A stretch of 64,000 nucleotides of DNA, from NCBI RefSeq assembly GCF_036226745.1, contig NZ_CP109013.1:2108001-2172000 (forward strand), in the 5' to 3' direction. Position 1 is the first letter of the stretch. Every line of letters starts with the position of its first letter. This document shows positions 43,826-53,315 of the stretch, piece by piece. Source of the stretch: Streptomyces sp. NBC_00683 (GTDB lineage: Bacteria; Actinomycetota; Actinomycetes; Streptomycetales; Streptomycetaceae). A program made the position numbers and the translations under genes. Below the pieces are notes generated by a model. It made no database searches, was not told the DNA's origin, and saw only the letters and a program-made list of their open reading frames with translations.

Positions 43826-46324
43826 GTGAAAATCAATCGTCGCCTCGTCCTCCTCGTCACCGCGCCTCTCACCGTGGCCGTCACCTTCTCGGTTCTGGCC
43901 CTCGCGCCCGCGACCAACCAGGCGCTGCAGGCAAACCGGCTGACCGCGATGGTCGATGCCGCAACCGGCGCAGGCGAGTTAACCCACCAATTGCAGCGAG
44001 AACGTGCGGCAGCAACCGCACTGGTCTCCAAACAAGGTGATGCGGAAGCGTTCCGGGCAGCATCCGACGCGACCGACAAGAGCATCACCAGATTCCGCAG
44101 TCAGATCGAGCACCTGTCCGGGGTGCCCGGCAGCGCACAGAGCGCCCTCGACCGTGTCGAGCGCTTCATCGACGAGATGCCCGCCCTGCGCGCCCAGGCG
44201 CGCTCGGGCAGCAGCACCATCTCCGCGCTCGCCTTCGGCTATCGGATCGTGATCGCCGACCTCAACGGCTACCGTGACGGCATCGCGCAGGCTGACGGTG
44301 TCGATGCCGACATCGCGGACCGGATCCGCGCCGCCGCCGCCCTTTCCGAGGCAGCCGAGTACACCGCCCAGCAGCAGGTCACGGTGATGAGGGCGCAGGC
44401 CGCGGGCGGTTTCACGACCGCCTCGCAGCGGACGTTCGACGCCGGCCGGCTGGGCTACACCGAATCGACCGGCGTCCTGTTCGACCTGGGCCCCGGACAA
44501 TGGCGGACCTGGCTCGAACGCACCCTCTCCGGTGCGAAGGCGCTGGAGGCCCGACGGCTCGAGGACGAGATCGGGCGTACGGGAGCCGGAAAGGACATCA
44601 CGGTCACTCCGCAGGAGTGGCAGAAGGCCTCCGACGACCGTCAGACGATGCTGCGTTCGGTGGAGAAGCGGATCGACGAGTCCGTCTACGCGACGGTCTC
44701 CGACGCGCGCACCACCCTCATGTGGTTTGCCGGGGCCGAGGTCGCCCTGGTGCTGCTGACCCTGGTCGGTGCCGTCGTCGTCGCCATCCGCCTGGGTCGC
44801 GTCATGATCAGGCGGCTGCGCGATCTGCGTAACGCCGCGCACGAGGTCGCCCACACCGGGCTGCCCGCCGTGATGAACGAACTGTCCCAGCCCGGCGCCC
44901 TCAGCGGCGCGACGCCCGAGCAGGTGGCGCGGCGTACGGGCAACCCGGTGAGGACCACGGGAGACGACGAGATCGGCGAGGTCGGCGAGGCGTTCAACGC
45001 CGTCCACCACGAAGCCGTCCGTCTGGCGGCCCAACAGGCCCACATTCACGAACAGTTCGCCGAGACGCTGGTCGGTGTCGCCCGAAGGGGCGCGCAGTTG
45101 ACCGCTGTCATGGTGTCCGAGCTGGACACGGTGCAGCGCGACGAGGCCGACCCCGTGCGGATGAAGACCCTCTTCGCTCTCGACCACCTCGCCATCCGCA
45201 TGGAGCGCAACACCAACAACCTCCTGGTGCTGGGCGGTTACGGGCACGCCCGGGTGCGCACGGCCGACGTCGGGTGTTCCACCGTCGTCGTGGCCGCGGC
45301 CCAGCAGATCGAACGCTTCGACCGTGTGTCCCTCGGCGTCGTCGAATCGGGTATCGGCGTCACCGCCCGCGCCGTCCACGACGTGGCGCACATCCTGGCC
45401 GAACTCCTCGACAACGCGACCCGGTTCTCACCGCCCGACAAGCAGGTCGGGGTCGCCGTCTGGCGGCTGTGGGACCGCGCCGTCGTGCAGATCGTCGACG
45501 AGGGGGTGGGCATCACCGCGGAACGCCGCGCCGTCCACAACGCCGCGCTGCTCGAACCGCAGGCGGGTATCGGAGACGTACGGTCCATGGGTCTGCGCGT
45601 GGTGGCACGGCTCGCCGCGCGCCACGGCATCGTCGTCGAACTGCGCGACTCGTCAGGCCCCGGCACCATCGCCGAGGTCACCCTGCCCGCGAAGGTGCTG
45701 GCCGTGCCGCCCGAGGAGGCCGCACCGCCGCAGCCGGGGATGCTCGGCGAGGATCACGGCAACGACAGCCATGACAACGATGTTCGCTACGAATCGCCCC
45801 GTCCGGTCACACGGCCCGGACCGACCGCCCGCAGGCAGCCGGCAGGAGTGGGCGGGTGGCCCGACCGCCACGGCGCCCCCGTCGGTGCGGGTGTCGGCAC
45901 GCGGGGCGCACCCACCGGCGGTGACTACACACCGGGCGCGAACCGGGGTGGTGACCATCAGGGCGTGCCTCCCGGCGACGACGGGGCCCGCGGCGGCGGA
46001 TCCGGCGCCGGCACGCATGAGCGGGACGGCGGAACCGCGCCTGCCCCGCATCCCGTGCACGACGAGCCGGTTTCACGCATCGCCGGAGTCAGCTCCTCAG
46101 GACTGCCCCTACGGCAGCGCAACACGCCCCAGCAGTGGCCCTCCTTGGGCAAACGGGACGGCACAGAACAGCGCTCCGGCGCCACCGCGCCGAGGCCGTC
46201 GCCCCGCCGCCGGGACTCCCGGCAGGTCTCCGACGTCCTGGCGGCCTATGCCCAGGGGATCAACAGGAGCACGAACCGTGGGCGCTCCGCCACCGACGAC
46301 GACACCGAACGGACCAAGAAATGA
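43826..46324 (+). CDS. CvnA-type nitrate-sensor histidine kinase
   Basis: An 832-aa membrane kinase. One span near residues 6-28, an outside nitrate/nitrite-sensing-type helical domain (about 30-295, with L-Q-R-E-R-A-A-A-T), a second span about 297-320, a HAMP-like region, then the conservon kinase core: L-D-H-L-A-I-R-M-E-R-N, E-L-L-D-N-A-T-R-F-S-P-P (N-box), D-E-G-V-G-I-T. The last about 200 residues are disordered, Pro/Gly-rich. GTG 43826 has GGAG 7 bp upstream. Codon 52 is TTA, the rarest Streptomyces codon, implying bldA-dependent translation. The stop overlaps the roadblock gene (ATGA). Confidence 0.9.
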   Translation: MKINRRLVLLVTAPLTVAVTFSVLALAPATNQALQANRLTAMVDAATGAGELTHQLQRERAAATALVSKQGDAEAFRAASDATDKSITRFRSQIEHLSGVPGSAQSALDRVERFIDEMPALRAQARSGSSTISALAFGYRIVIADLNGYRDGIAQADGVDADIADRIRAAAALSEAAEYTAQQQVTVMRAQAAGGFTTASQRTFDAGRLGYTESTGVLFDLGPGQWRTWLERTLSGAKALEARRLEDEIGRTGAGKDITVTPQEWQKASDDRQTMLRSVEKRIDESVYATVSDARTTLMWFAGAEVALVLLTLVGAVVVAIRLGRVMIRRLRDLRNAAHEVAHTGLPAVMNELSQPGALSGATPEQVARRTGNPVRTTGDDEIGEVGEAFNAVHHEAVRLAAQQAHIHEQFAETLVGVARRGAQLTAVMVSELDTVQRDEADPVRMKTLFALDHLAIRMERNTNNLLVLGGYGHARVRTADVGCSTVVVAAAQQIERFDRVSLGVVESGIGVTARAVHDVAHILAELLDNATRFSPPDKQVGVAVWRLWDRAVVQIVDEGVGITAERRAVHNAALLEPQAGIGDVRSMGLRVVARLAARHGIVVELRDSSGPGTIAEVTLPAKVLAVPPEEAAPPQPGMLGEDHGNDSHDNDVRYESPRPVTRPGPTARRQPAGVGGWPDRHGAPVGAGVGTRGAPTGGDYTPGANRGGDHQGVPPGDDGARGGGSGAGTHERDGGTAPAPHPVHDEPVSRIAGVSSSGLPLRQRNTPQQWPSLGKRDGTEQRSGATAPRPSPRRRDSRQVSDVLAAYAQGINRSTNRGRSATDDDTERTKK

Positions 46325-46725
46325 CCTCCCCCAACGACCTGAGCTGGATCCTGAGCGGCTTCGCGGGACGCATCCCGGAAGTCACCCAGGCGATAGCCGT
46401 GTCCGTGGACGGGCTCGCACTGGCTTACACCGGTGTGGAACGTGACGACGCCGAGCGGCTGGCCGCCATCGCCTCCGGCGTCGTCAACCTGCTTTCCGCC
46501 GCTGCCCAGTTGACGAACACCGATCCTGTCGAGCACAGCCTCACCGCGATGGAGGGCGGCTACATGTTCTCGATGGCCGTCTCCAGCGGCGCGTCCCTGC
46601 TGGTGACCACCACCAGGGACGCGGACATCGGCGAGGTCAGTTACATGATGTCCGAACTGATCAACCAGGTCGGTGACTCACTGACCCCCCAGGTCCGCGA
46701 TCCGAGCCTGCCGCCCTCGCGCTGA
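46321..46725 (+). CDS. CvnB-type roadblock/LC7 protein
   Basis: A 134-aa roadblock/LC7 protein: L-S-W-I-L-S-G-F-A, I-A-V-S-V-D-G-L-A-L-A, A-A-I-A-S-G-V-V-N-L, and a final L-T-P-Q-V-R. In Streptomyces conservons it works with a CvnA kinase, a DUF742 protein and a Ras-like GTPase. Here no CvnC or CvnD follows; the ABC importer begins about 150 bp downstream. ATG overlaps the kinase stop by 4 bp. Confidence 0.92.
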   Translation: MTSPNDLSWILSGFAGRIPEVTQAIAVSVDGLALAYTGVERDDAERLAAIASGVVNLLSAAAQLTNTDPVEHSLTAMEGGYMFSMAVSSGASLLVTTTRDADIGEVSYMMSELINQVGDSLTPQVRDPSLPPSR

Positions 46726-46873
46726 TCAACGGGTCGTTCCCGTACGACCGCACCGCCCGCACCACCCGTACGACCGGCGGCACCACCCCCCGCGCCGGGC
46801 CCGCTCGACTGCGGGCTCCGACCCGTTCCGCCTGTTCCGACCCATGCCCCCGATACTCCTGATGAGAGCCCTC

Positions 46874-48076
46874 ATGTTCTTCGACATATCCAGTCCCCGC
46901 CGCCGCAGATTCCGGCCGGCCGGCGCCGCCGCCCTCGCCCTCGGTCTGGCAGCCGTCACCGGATGCAGCAGCGACAGCGGTGCCGACGACGACACCGTGA
47001 AGGTCGGCCTGGTGGCCTCCCTGTCCGGCACCTACGAGCCGGTCGGCACCGAGCTGCGAGCCGGCTTCGAGCTCTACCTGAACACCCACGGAAAGAAGCT
47101 GGGCGGACGCAAGGTCGAGCTCATCGTGGCGGACGAAGGCGACGGTCCGCCGACCGCCGTTCCCGCGGCCACCAAGCTGGTCAAGAAGGACAAGGTCGAC
47201 GTCCTGACGGGTCTCGTCAGCGGTGGCTCGGTCAACGCGGTGCTGCCGCTGGTCAACCAGGCCAAGATCCCCTTCCTGGGTTCGAACGGCCGGCCGCCCA
47301 TCAAGGACCTCGAGTACGTGTGGACGACGAGCTTCCTGTCCGACGAGCCGGGCAAGGCCATCGCCCCGTACGTCAAGGAGAAGGTCGACGGACCGGTCTA
47401 CGCGATCGGCCCCGACTACCAGGGCGGCTACGACGAACTGCGCGGCTTCACCGACGAGTTCAAGCGGGTCAAGGGCAAGCTCGCCAACCCGGGCGGCAAG
47501 ACCACCTGGACGCCGTTCCCGAAGACCACCAACTTCATGCCGTACTTCGCCGACATCGCCAAGACGGACGCCAAGGCGGTGTACTGCTTCTACGCCGGCA
47601 AGGCCGCGATCGACTTCGCGAAGCAGTACGCCCAGTCCGACATCGCCGATCTGCCGCTGTACACGGCCTTCGTCACCGAGGGCAGTGTGCTCCAGGCCCA
47701 GGGCCCCGCGGCGAAGGACATCTACTCGGTCCTGAACTACGCGGCCGACCTCGACAACGAGGCCAACCGCAAGTTCGCCGCCGACTGGACCGCCGAGCAC
47801 GACACGCAGCCCACCACGTACGCGATGGCGTCGTACGACGCTGCCGCCGTGCTCGACAAGGCGATCGCCGATGCGGCGAAGGGCGGAGACGTGACGCCCA
47901 AGACCATCAACAAGGCCATCGCGGGCCTCGGCCAGATCGACAGCCCGCGCGGCGCCTGGGAGTTCGGCGACAAGGCGCACTCCCCGGTGCAGACCTGGTA
48001 CCTGCGCCAGGTACGGCCGGACGGTGCCCAGCTGGCCAACGTCATGGTCCAGGACCTGGCCACGCTCGGCGGCTGA
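46874..48076 (+). CDS. branched-chain amino acid/amide-type substrate-binding lipoprotein
   Basis: A 400-aa Peripla_BP_6-type binding protein. Signal R-R-R-R-F-R then a hydrophobic core and lipobox V-T-G-C near residue 31. The core shows V-K-V-G-L-V-A-S-L-S-G-T-Y-E-P-V-G and T-G-L-V-S-G-G-S-V-N-A-V. Ligand could be branched-chain amino acids, urea or short amides. ATG 46874 has a GAGAG tract just upstream; ATG 46862 and 46844 are possible. It is the first gene of the four-gene importer after the Cvn pair. Confidence 0.88.
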   Translation: MFFDISSPRRRRFRPAGAAALALGLAAVTGCSSDSGADDDTVKVGLVASLSGTYEPVGTELRAGFELYLNTHGKKLGGRKVELIVADEGDGPPTAVPAATKLVKKDKVDVLTGLVSGGSVNAVLPLVNQAKIPFLGSNGRPPIKDLEYVWTTSFLSDEPGKAIAPYVKEKVDGPVYAIGPDYQGGYDELRGFTDEFKRVKGKLANPGGKTTWTPFPKTTNFMPYFADIAKTDAKAVYCFYAGKAAIDFAKQYAQSDIADLPLYTAFVTEGSVLQAQGPAAKDIYSVLNYAADLDNEANRKFAADWTAEHDTQPTTYAMASYDAAAVLDKAIADAAKGGDVTPKTINKAIAGLGQIDSPRGAWEFGDKAHSPVQTWYLRQVRPDGAQLANVMVQDLATLGG

Positions 48077-48077
48077 C

Positions 48078-50201
48078 ATGGAACTCCTGGATGCCCACCT
48101 CATACCGGCGGTGGACGGGGTGGCCTACGGGCTGCTGCTGTTCGTGGTCGCCGCCGGTCTGAGTCTCGCCTTCGGCACCGCGGGCGTGCTGAATCTGTCG
48201 CACGGCACCCTGTACGCGATCGGCGCCTACACGGGGGCCGAGCTGAGCGACGGAACCTGGGGCGGCCTCGCCCTCGGGCTGGCCGCCGGAACGGCGGCGG
48301 CGTGCGTGGCCGGGGCGGGGCTGTCCGCCGCGACGGCTCCGCTCGCCAGGCGTGGGCATCTCGCTCAAGCACTGCTGACGTTCGGGCTCGCCCTGGTCGG
48401 CGGTGACCTGCTCATCCAGTTCTTCGGGGCGGACGAGCTTCCGGTACGCGTCCCCGAGGCGCTCGACTCCTCGGTGACGCTGTTGGGCCACCGGTACCCC
48501 GCGTACCGGCTCGGCTTCATCATGATGGCCGTGCTGCTCGCGGCGTTCGGCACGTGGGTACTGACCCGCACCCGCATGGGTGCGGCGGTACGGGCCGCCG
48601 CCGACGACCCGCAGATGCTCGCGACCACCGGCCACAACCCCCGGGCGGTGCACACCGGTGTGCTCGCGGCGGCGGGTGCGCTGGCCGGTGCCGCGGGCGT
48701 GCTCGGGGCACCGATCATCGGTCCCGGGCCGGGCACGTCGGAGAACGTGCTGATGCTGTCCCTCGTGGTGGTCGTGCTCGGCGGGCTGCGCTCGCTGTGG
48801 GCGACGCTCGCGGCGGCGGTCGCCGTGGGCGAGGTACAGACCCTGGGCATCTCGGTGGCACCCGACCTGGCCCCGTACCTGCTCTTCGCCGCGATGGCGG
48901 CCGTGCTGGTGCTCCGCTCCCGCTTCGCGGAACCTGCGACCGCGCACGGCACGGAGGGCCCCGCCGCGGACCCGTTGGCCCGGCTGCGCCGGCACCTCTC
49001 CGCGCGGCTGCGACGGCGGCCGAACAGGTCGCCCGTGGCGGGCCAGGTCGCCACGGCTTCCGAAACAGGTGACACCAAGGCCTCTCCGGAGAAAGCCCGT
49101 TGGGCCGATGCGGTGCTCTCGCCGGGAAAGAACAGGGGCGCGCTCACGGGCATCGGGTGGCTGTCGCGTGGGGCCGCGTGGCGGCAGGCCGCTCCGCTGC
49201 TCGTGCTGCTCGCGGTGCTGATCGCACTGCCGGGGATGCTCGACGCGTACAGCATCTCGCTGGCCGGTTCCGCCCTGGCTCTGGGGCTGCTCGCGGTCAG
49301 CGTCACCATCCTCACCGGCTACGCCGGGCTGCCCACGCTCGGGCAGACCGCGCCGTTCGCCGTCGGCGCGTACGCCACCGCGAACCTCGCGGAAGCCGGG
49401 TGGACGATAGGTCCGGTCCAGATCGTCCTCTCGGCGCTCGCGGCAGCGGTCTTCTCAGTGGTGACGGGACCGGCCGTGATCCGGGCCCGTGGCACCACCG
49501 TGCTGATGATCACGCTCGCCATCGGTGAGCTCAGCGGAGCGGTCATCAACCAGATCAAGTCCGTCACCGGCGGCGCCGACGGTCTCGTCGGCTTCCCGGC
49601 CACCCAGGCGCTGTGGGGCGGGGAGGGCATGTTCGAGGAGAGCGAGCTCTACACCTACGCACTCGTCGTCGCCGTCGTCGCCGTCACCGTCACCTTGCTC
49701 GTGCTGCGCTCCCCGGCCGGGAAGCTGCTGACCGGCACCCGGGGTGCCGAGGCGCGGATGCGCGCCTCGGGGCACCCGGTGGGGCGCTACCTGCTGGTGG
49801 CGCACATCTGCGCCGGCGCGCTGGCCGGTGTGGGCGGCTCGCTGATGGTCACCGTCCAGCAGTACCTCTCCCCCGCCGACGTCGGCTTCGAGATCGCCGC
49901 GTTCGCCCTGCTGGCGGCCGTCATCGGCGGCACGACGTCCGTCATCGGCGCCCTGATGGGCGCCGGGCTCATCGTCGCCACCCGGGACTGGGTCGCCGGT
50001 TCGTGGCCCGGCCACGGGCCGCTCCTGCTCGGCGCGCTGTTCGTCGCCACCGTGTACCTGCTGCCCCGCGGTCTCGCCGGCCTGCGCGGCGGACCCGGCC
50101 GGGACGGGCCGGCGTCCGACGGGCCCCGGCCCGACGGCCGTCCCCCGGCCTCGCCCGCCTCCGCACACACCCCGACCACCGCCGGGAAGGTCTCCCCATG
50201 A
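48078..50201 (+). CDS. fused LivH-LivM permease
   Basis: A 707-aa membrane protein joining both permeases of a LIV-type importer. Residues 1-290 match LivH (G-V-L-N-L-S-H-G-T-L-Y-A-I-G-A-Y), about 290-370 are a charged linker, and about 370-690 match LivM (L-P-T-L-G-Q-T-A-P-F-A-V-G-A-Y, then V-T-G-G-A-D-G-L-V-G-F). The ATG is 1 bp after the binding-protein stop and the end overlaps the ATPase start (ATGA). Most relatives encode the two halves separately. Confidence 0.9.
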   Translation: MELLDAHLIPAVDGVAYGLLLFVVAAGLSLAFGTAGVLNLSHGTLYAIGAYTGAELSDGTWGGLALGLAAGTAAACVAGAGLSAATAPLARRGHLAQALLTFGLALVGGDLLIQFFGADELPVRVPEALDSSVTLLGHRYPAYRLGFIMMAVLLAAFGTWVLTRTRMGAAVRAAADDPQMLATTGHNPRAVHTGVLAAAGALAGAAGVLGAPIIGPGPGTSENVLMLSLVVVVLGGLRSLWATLAAAVAVGEVQTLGISVAPDLAPYLLFAAMAAVLVLRSRFAEPATAHGTEGPAADPLARLRRHLSARLRRRPNRSPVAGQVATASETGDTKASPEKARWADAVLSPGKNRGALTGIGWLSRGAAWRQAAPLLVLLAVLIALPGMLDAYSISLAGSALALGLLAVSVTILTGYAGLPTLGQTAPFAVGAYATANLAEAGWTIGPVQIVLSALAAAVFSVVTGPAVIRARGTTVLMITLAIGELSGAVINQIKSVTGGADGLVGFPATQALWGGEGMFEESELYTYALVVAVVAVTVTLLVLRSPAGKLLTGTRGAEARMRASGHPVGRYLLVAHICAGALAGVGGSLMVTVQQYLSPADVGFEIAAFALLAAVIGGTTSVIGALMGAGLIVATRDWVAGSWPGHGPLLLGALFVATVYLLPRGLAGLRGGPGRDGPASDGPRPDGRPPASPASAHTPTTAGKVSP

Positions 50202-51070
50202 CGCCCGCACCGACCGCCGCAGCACAACCCCCGGTACTGGACCTCACCCGCCTCACCCGGAGGTACGGCAGCCTCACCGCCGTCGACGACGTCAGCCTGC
50301 GGCTCCCCGCCGGCGCCCGGCACGCCGTCATCGGTCCCAACGGGGCGGGCAAGACCACCTTGCTCAACCTCATCGCCGGAACCGACCGGCCCGACCACGG
50401 CACGATCACCCTGGACGGCGCGGACATCACCCATGTGGCCACCGCGAGGCGCAGCCGCCTGGGCATTGCCCGCAGTTTCCAACAGCCTTCGGTCATATCC
50501 GAGTTGACGGTTCTGGACAACGTCGTACTGGCCGGCTGGCCGCACCACCCGAAGCGCCGGGGTGCCTGGCGCAGCCCGTCCCGCTACCGGCTGCACACCG
50601 AGTCGGCGGGCCGTCACCTGGAGACCGTCGGCCTCGCGGACCTCGCCCACCGGCCGGCCTCCACGCTCTCCCACGGACAGCGCCGCATGCTCGACCTCGC
50701 CGCCGCGTTGGCAGGCAACCCGCGCCTGCTGCTCCTGGACGAACCGGCGGCCGGGCTGACCGACGGGGACATCGGGCGGCTGCTCGGCATCCTCGGCGGC
50801 CTGCCGGAGAGCGTCGCGATCATCCTGGTCGAGCACCACGTCGAGGTCGTCGCGCAACTCGCCACGAGTGTGACGGTGTTGGCGGCCGGACGGGTGCTCG
50901 TCACCGGTCCGACCCAGGAAGCACTCGCACACCCCGAGGTTCGCGACGCGTACCACACCACCGGCACGACGACGGGCAGGGCCGGGGCAAAGGCCGATGC
51001 CCCGGAGGCCGGCATCGAGAACGTCGCCGTGTCCACCGCCGACCCGTCAAGCACCGAAGCGAGAGGATGA
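50198..51070 (+). CDS. LivG-type ABC ATPase
   Basis: A 290-aa ATPase: Walker A G-P-N-G-A-G-K-T-T, a LivG-type R-S-F-Q-Q-P Q-loop, signature L-S-H-G-Q-R-R-M-L, Walker B L-L-L-L-D-E-P-A-A-G-L and V-E-H-H. It energises the fused permease together with the next ATPase. It carries an extended Ala/Gly/Thr-rich C-terminus past about residue 250. ATG 50198 overlaps the permease stop. Confidence 0.92.
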   Translation: MTPAPTAAAQPPVLDLTRLTRRYGSLTAVDDVSLRLPAGARHAVIGPNGAGKTTLLNLIAGTDRPDHGTITLDGADITHVATARRSRLGIARSFQQPSVISELTVLDNVVLAGWPHHPKRRGAWRSPSRYRLHTESAGRHLETVGLADLAHRPASTLSHGQRRMLDLAAALAGNPRLLLLDEPAAGLTDGDIGRLLGILGGLPESVAIILVEHHVEVVAQLATSVTVLAAGRVLVTGPTQEALAHPEVRDAYHTTGTTTGRAGAKADAPEAGIENVAVSTADPSSTEARG

Positions 51071-51810
51071 CCGACGCCCCCATGCTCGAACTCACCGGCC
51101 TGACCGCGGGCTACCACGGCGGTACCGTCCTCCACGGCCTCGACCTGTCCGTGCCGGCCGGCACGGTCCACGCCGTCGTCGGCCACAACGGCGCGGGCAA
51201 GACCACGCTCGTCCACACCGTCGCCGGACTGATGCGCCCGCACGCCGGCACCGTACGCCTGGACGGCCGGGACGTGACCGGGCAGCCCGCCCACCGGATC
51301 GCCCGCGCCGGAATCGGCCTCGTACCGCAGGGCCGCCGCGTGTTCGCCGGGCTCACCGTCACCGAGCACCTGCGGCTGTCCTACCGTCCGCCGCGCCGCG
51401 GCGACACCACGCGCCCCAGCGTCTGGACCCCCGCACGCGTCCTGGAGCTGCTGCCCCGGCTGGGCGAGCGCCGGGGCAACCGGGGTGCGGATCTGTCCGG
51501 CGGCGAGCAGCAGATGCTGGCGCTGGCCCGCGCACTGCTCGGCTCCCCCAGCGTGCTGCTGCTCGACGAGCCGACCGAGGGGCTCGCGCCCCTGCTCGTC
51601 CGGCAGGTCCACGAGCTGGTGACCACGCTGGCGGACGAGGGCATCGCCGTACTCCTGGTGTCCCCCAGCCCGGACCGGGCGGCCGAATGCGCCCGTACGC
51701 TCACGGTCCTCACCTCGGGGCGGATGACGCTGCGGCTGGACGGCGCGGACGCCCGCGCAGATGCCACCGCGCTGCACGCCGCGCTCGAACTCTCACCGAC
51801 GGCGGCCTGA
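51067..51810 (+). CDS. LivF-type ABC ATPase
   Basis: A 247-aa ATPase with G-H-N-G-A-G-K-T-T, V-P-Q-G-R-R-V-F Q-loop (LivF hallmark), signature L-S-G-G-E-Q-Q-M, and L-L-L-L-D-E-P-T-E-G-L-A. The usual L-V-E-Q-N after Walker B is L-V-S-P-S-P, so the switch region is altered. ATG overlaps the LivG stop (ATGA). It ends the importer operon, followed by a strong terminator. Confidence 0.92.
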   Translation: MTDAPMLELTGLTAGYHGGTVLHGLDLSVPAGTVHAVVGHNGAGKTTLVHTVAGLMRPHAGTVRLDGRDVTGQPAHRIARAGIGLVPQGRRVFAGLTVTEHLRLSYRPPRRGDTTRPSVWTPARVLELLPRLGERRGNRGADLSGGEQQMLALARALLGSPSVLLLDEPTEGLAPLLVRQVHELVTTLADEGIAVLLVSPSPDRAAECARTLTVLTSGRMTLRLDGADARADATALHAALELSPTAA

Positions 51811-51834
51811 GACGCGACGGCATACGGGGGCACA

Positions 51835-51872
51835 GGGCGGTGACTGACCGTCACACCGGTCAGTCACCGCCC
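51835..51872. terminator. bidirectional terminator hairpin
   Basis: Perfect 16-bp stem (51835-51850 with 51857-51872) around a 6-nt loop, followed by a pyrimidine-rich run. Sits between the converging importer operon and monooxygenase gene. Confidence 0.85.
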
Positions 51873-51891
51873 CCTTCCCCTTACCGCTGCA

Positions 51892-53109
51892 CTACCCGGC
51901 CTTGATGCTGTGTCCGCCGAAGCCGCTGCGCCGGTCGGAGCCCTTGTTCTGGTCCTGCCACCACACGTCGAACTCCGGCTGGCCCATGGCGGACCAGTCG
52001 GGCGTGTTCTCGACCTGCGCGCTGCCCATCCTGCGGGCGAGCGCGACCATGGCTGCCCCGACGCTGCCGCGCTGGGCGTCGTACCTCTCCAGGACCTCCT
52101 TCCAGCTGTCGCCGGCCACCCAGGCGGCCTCCAGCGCGGTGGCGTCCTGGAGCGCCTTCACGCTGCCGCCGCCGATGTGCGGCCGGGCGACGCTGGCGGC
52201 GTCGCCGACGAGCACCATCCGCCCCGAGGTGTACTGCGGCACCTCGAGGTCGTAGATGGGCTGGATGAACGTGGTCTCGGCGGGGGTACGGAGCACCCTG
52301 GCCGCCCAGTACGGCGGGAAGTTGTCGGAGACGAGGGCACGCAGGTGCGCGGTGAGCTCCGAGTTGAGCCGACCCGGCGGCAGGGAGGTCGGGGTCCGCA
52401 GGTCCGGGTGGAGGCCCTCGGTCTGCGGGGGCGCGGTGTAGAGGACCCAGTTGAGCAGGTGGCCGCCGGCTCCGTCCGGGATCCGGTAGATCATGCAGTG
52501 GCCGCCGGGGAACACGATGTTGTGAGCGTCGTTGCCCTCGGAGGGAAGATCGGCGACGTCCCTCGACGTACCGCGCCAGCCGATGTAACCCGCGTACGTC
52601 GCGTCGGCGCCGGGAAACATGGCCTCACGGACGACGGAGCGGTACCCGTCCGCCCCGATCACGACGTCGAAGTGCTCCTCGTATCCGTCCGCGAGCCGCA
52701 GCGTCACGCCGTCGGCGTCCGGGTCCACGCCGGTGACCACCGCACCGGACCGGTAGGAGACCTCCTCGGGCACCCGGCGGCGCAGTTCGCTCCACAGGGA
52801 GCCCCAGCTGTAGGCGCGGAACGGGAAAGGCTGCTCGCCGATGGCCCGGCCGTGGTCCGCCTCGCCGTCGCGCGCGCTCCAGACCCGCCGGGTCAGTGGC
52901 GCCCAGGGCATCTCCGGTGCCACGTACCCGGCGTCCCTCAGTTCGTCGTACCGGTCGCTGTGAAGGGCGATACCCACTCCCCTGTCACGGAGTCGGGCGT
53001 CGGCACGCTCGAACACGGTGATCTTCTCGGCCCCGCCGCGGGCCGCGGCCAGGGCCGCGGCACACCCCGCTATGCTGCCGCCGACCACGGCGATGCTGCC
53101 TCCACGCAT
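51892..53109 (-). CDS. FAD-dependent monooxygenase
   Basis: A 405-aa flavin monooxygenase of the UbiH/PHBH class. FAD-binding G-G-S-I-A-G near residue 9, the D-G motif as D-V-V-I-G-A-D-G-Y-R-S-V-V-R, and the second FAD contact G-D-A-A-S-V-A-R-P-H-I-G-G-G. No signal or membrane segment. ATG 53109 starts M-R-G-G-S-I-A-V-V-G; GTG 53127 is less likely. Substrate unknown; probably an aromatic compound or antibiotic. Confidence 0.9.
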   Translation of the reverse strand: MRGGSIAVVGGSIAGCAAALAAARGGAEKITVFERADARLRDRGVGIALHSDRYDELRDAGYVAPEMPWAPLTRRVWSARDGEADHGRAIGEQPFPFRAYSWGSLWSELRRRVPEEVSYRSGAVVTGVDPDADGVTLRLADGYEEHFDVVIGADGYRSVVREAMFPGADATYAGYIGWRGTSRDVADLPSEGNDAHNIVFPGGHCMIYRIPDGAGGHLLNWVLYTAPPQTEGLHPDLRTPTSLPPGRLNSELTAHLRALVSDNFPPYWAARVLRTPAETTFIQPIYDLEVPQYTSGRMVLVGDAASVARPHIGGGSVKALQDATALEAAWVAGDSWKEVLERYDAQRGSVGAAMVALARRMGSAQVENTPDWSAMGQPEFDVWWQDQNKGSDRRSGFGGHSIKAG

Positions 53110-53315
53110 GACTGGTTCTCCACTCACTCGGTTCTCCGGTCGCCGTTCCGGGTGCTGCCGCGTCTGCAGGACCGGTCACAACTCGGCCTGAAACGGCGCC
53201 CGTTGTCCCGATCCTCTGCGGTCAGGACCCGGACGGAACCCTATCGAGGAGCGCCCGGCCGACGAACGGCGCACGGCACGGATGCGCGGGGTACCTCACC
53301 GGCGATCCCCGCCCC

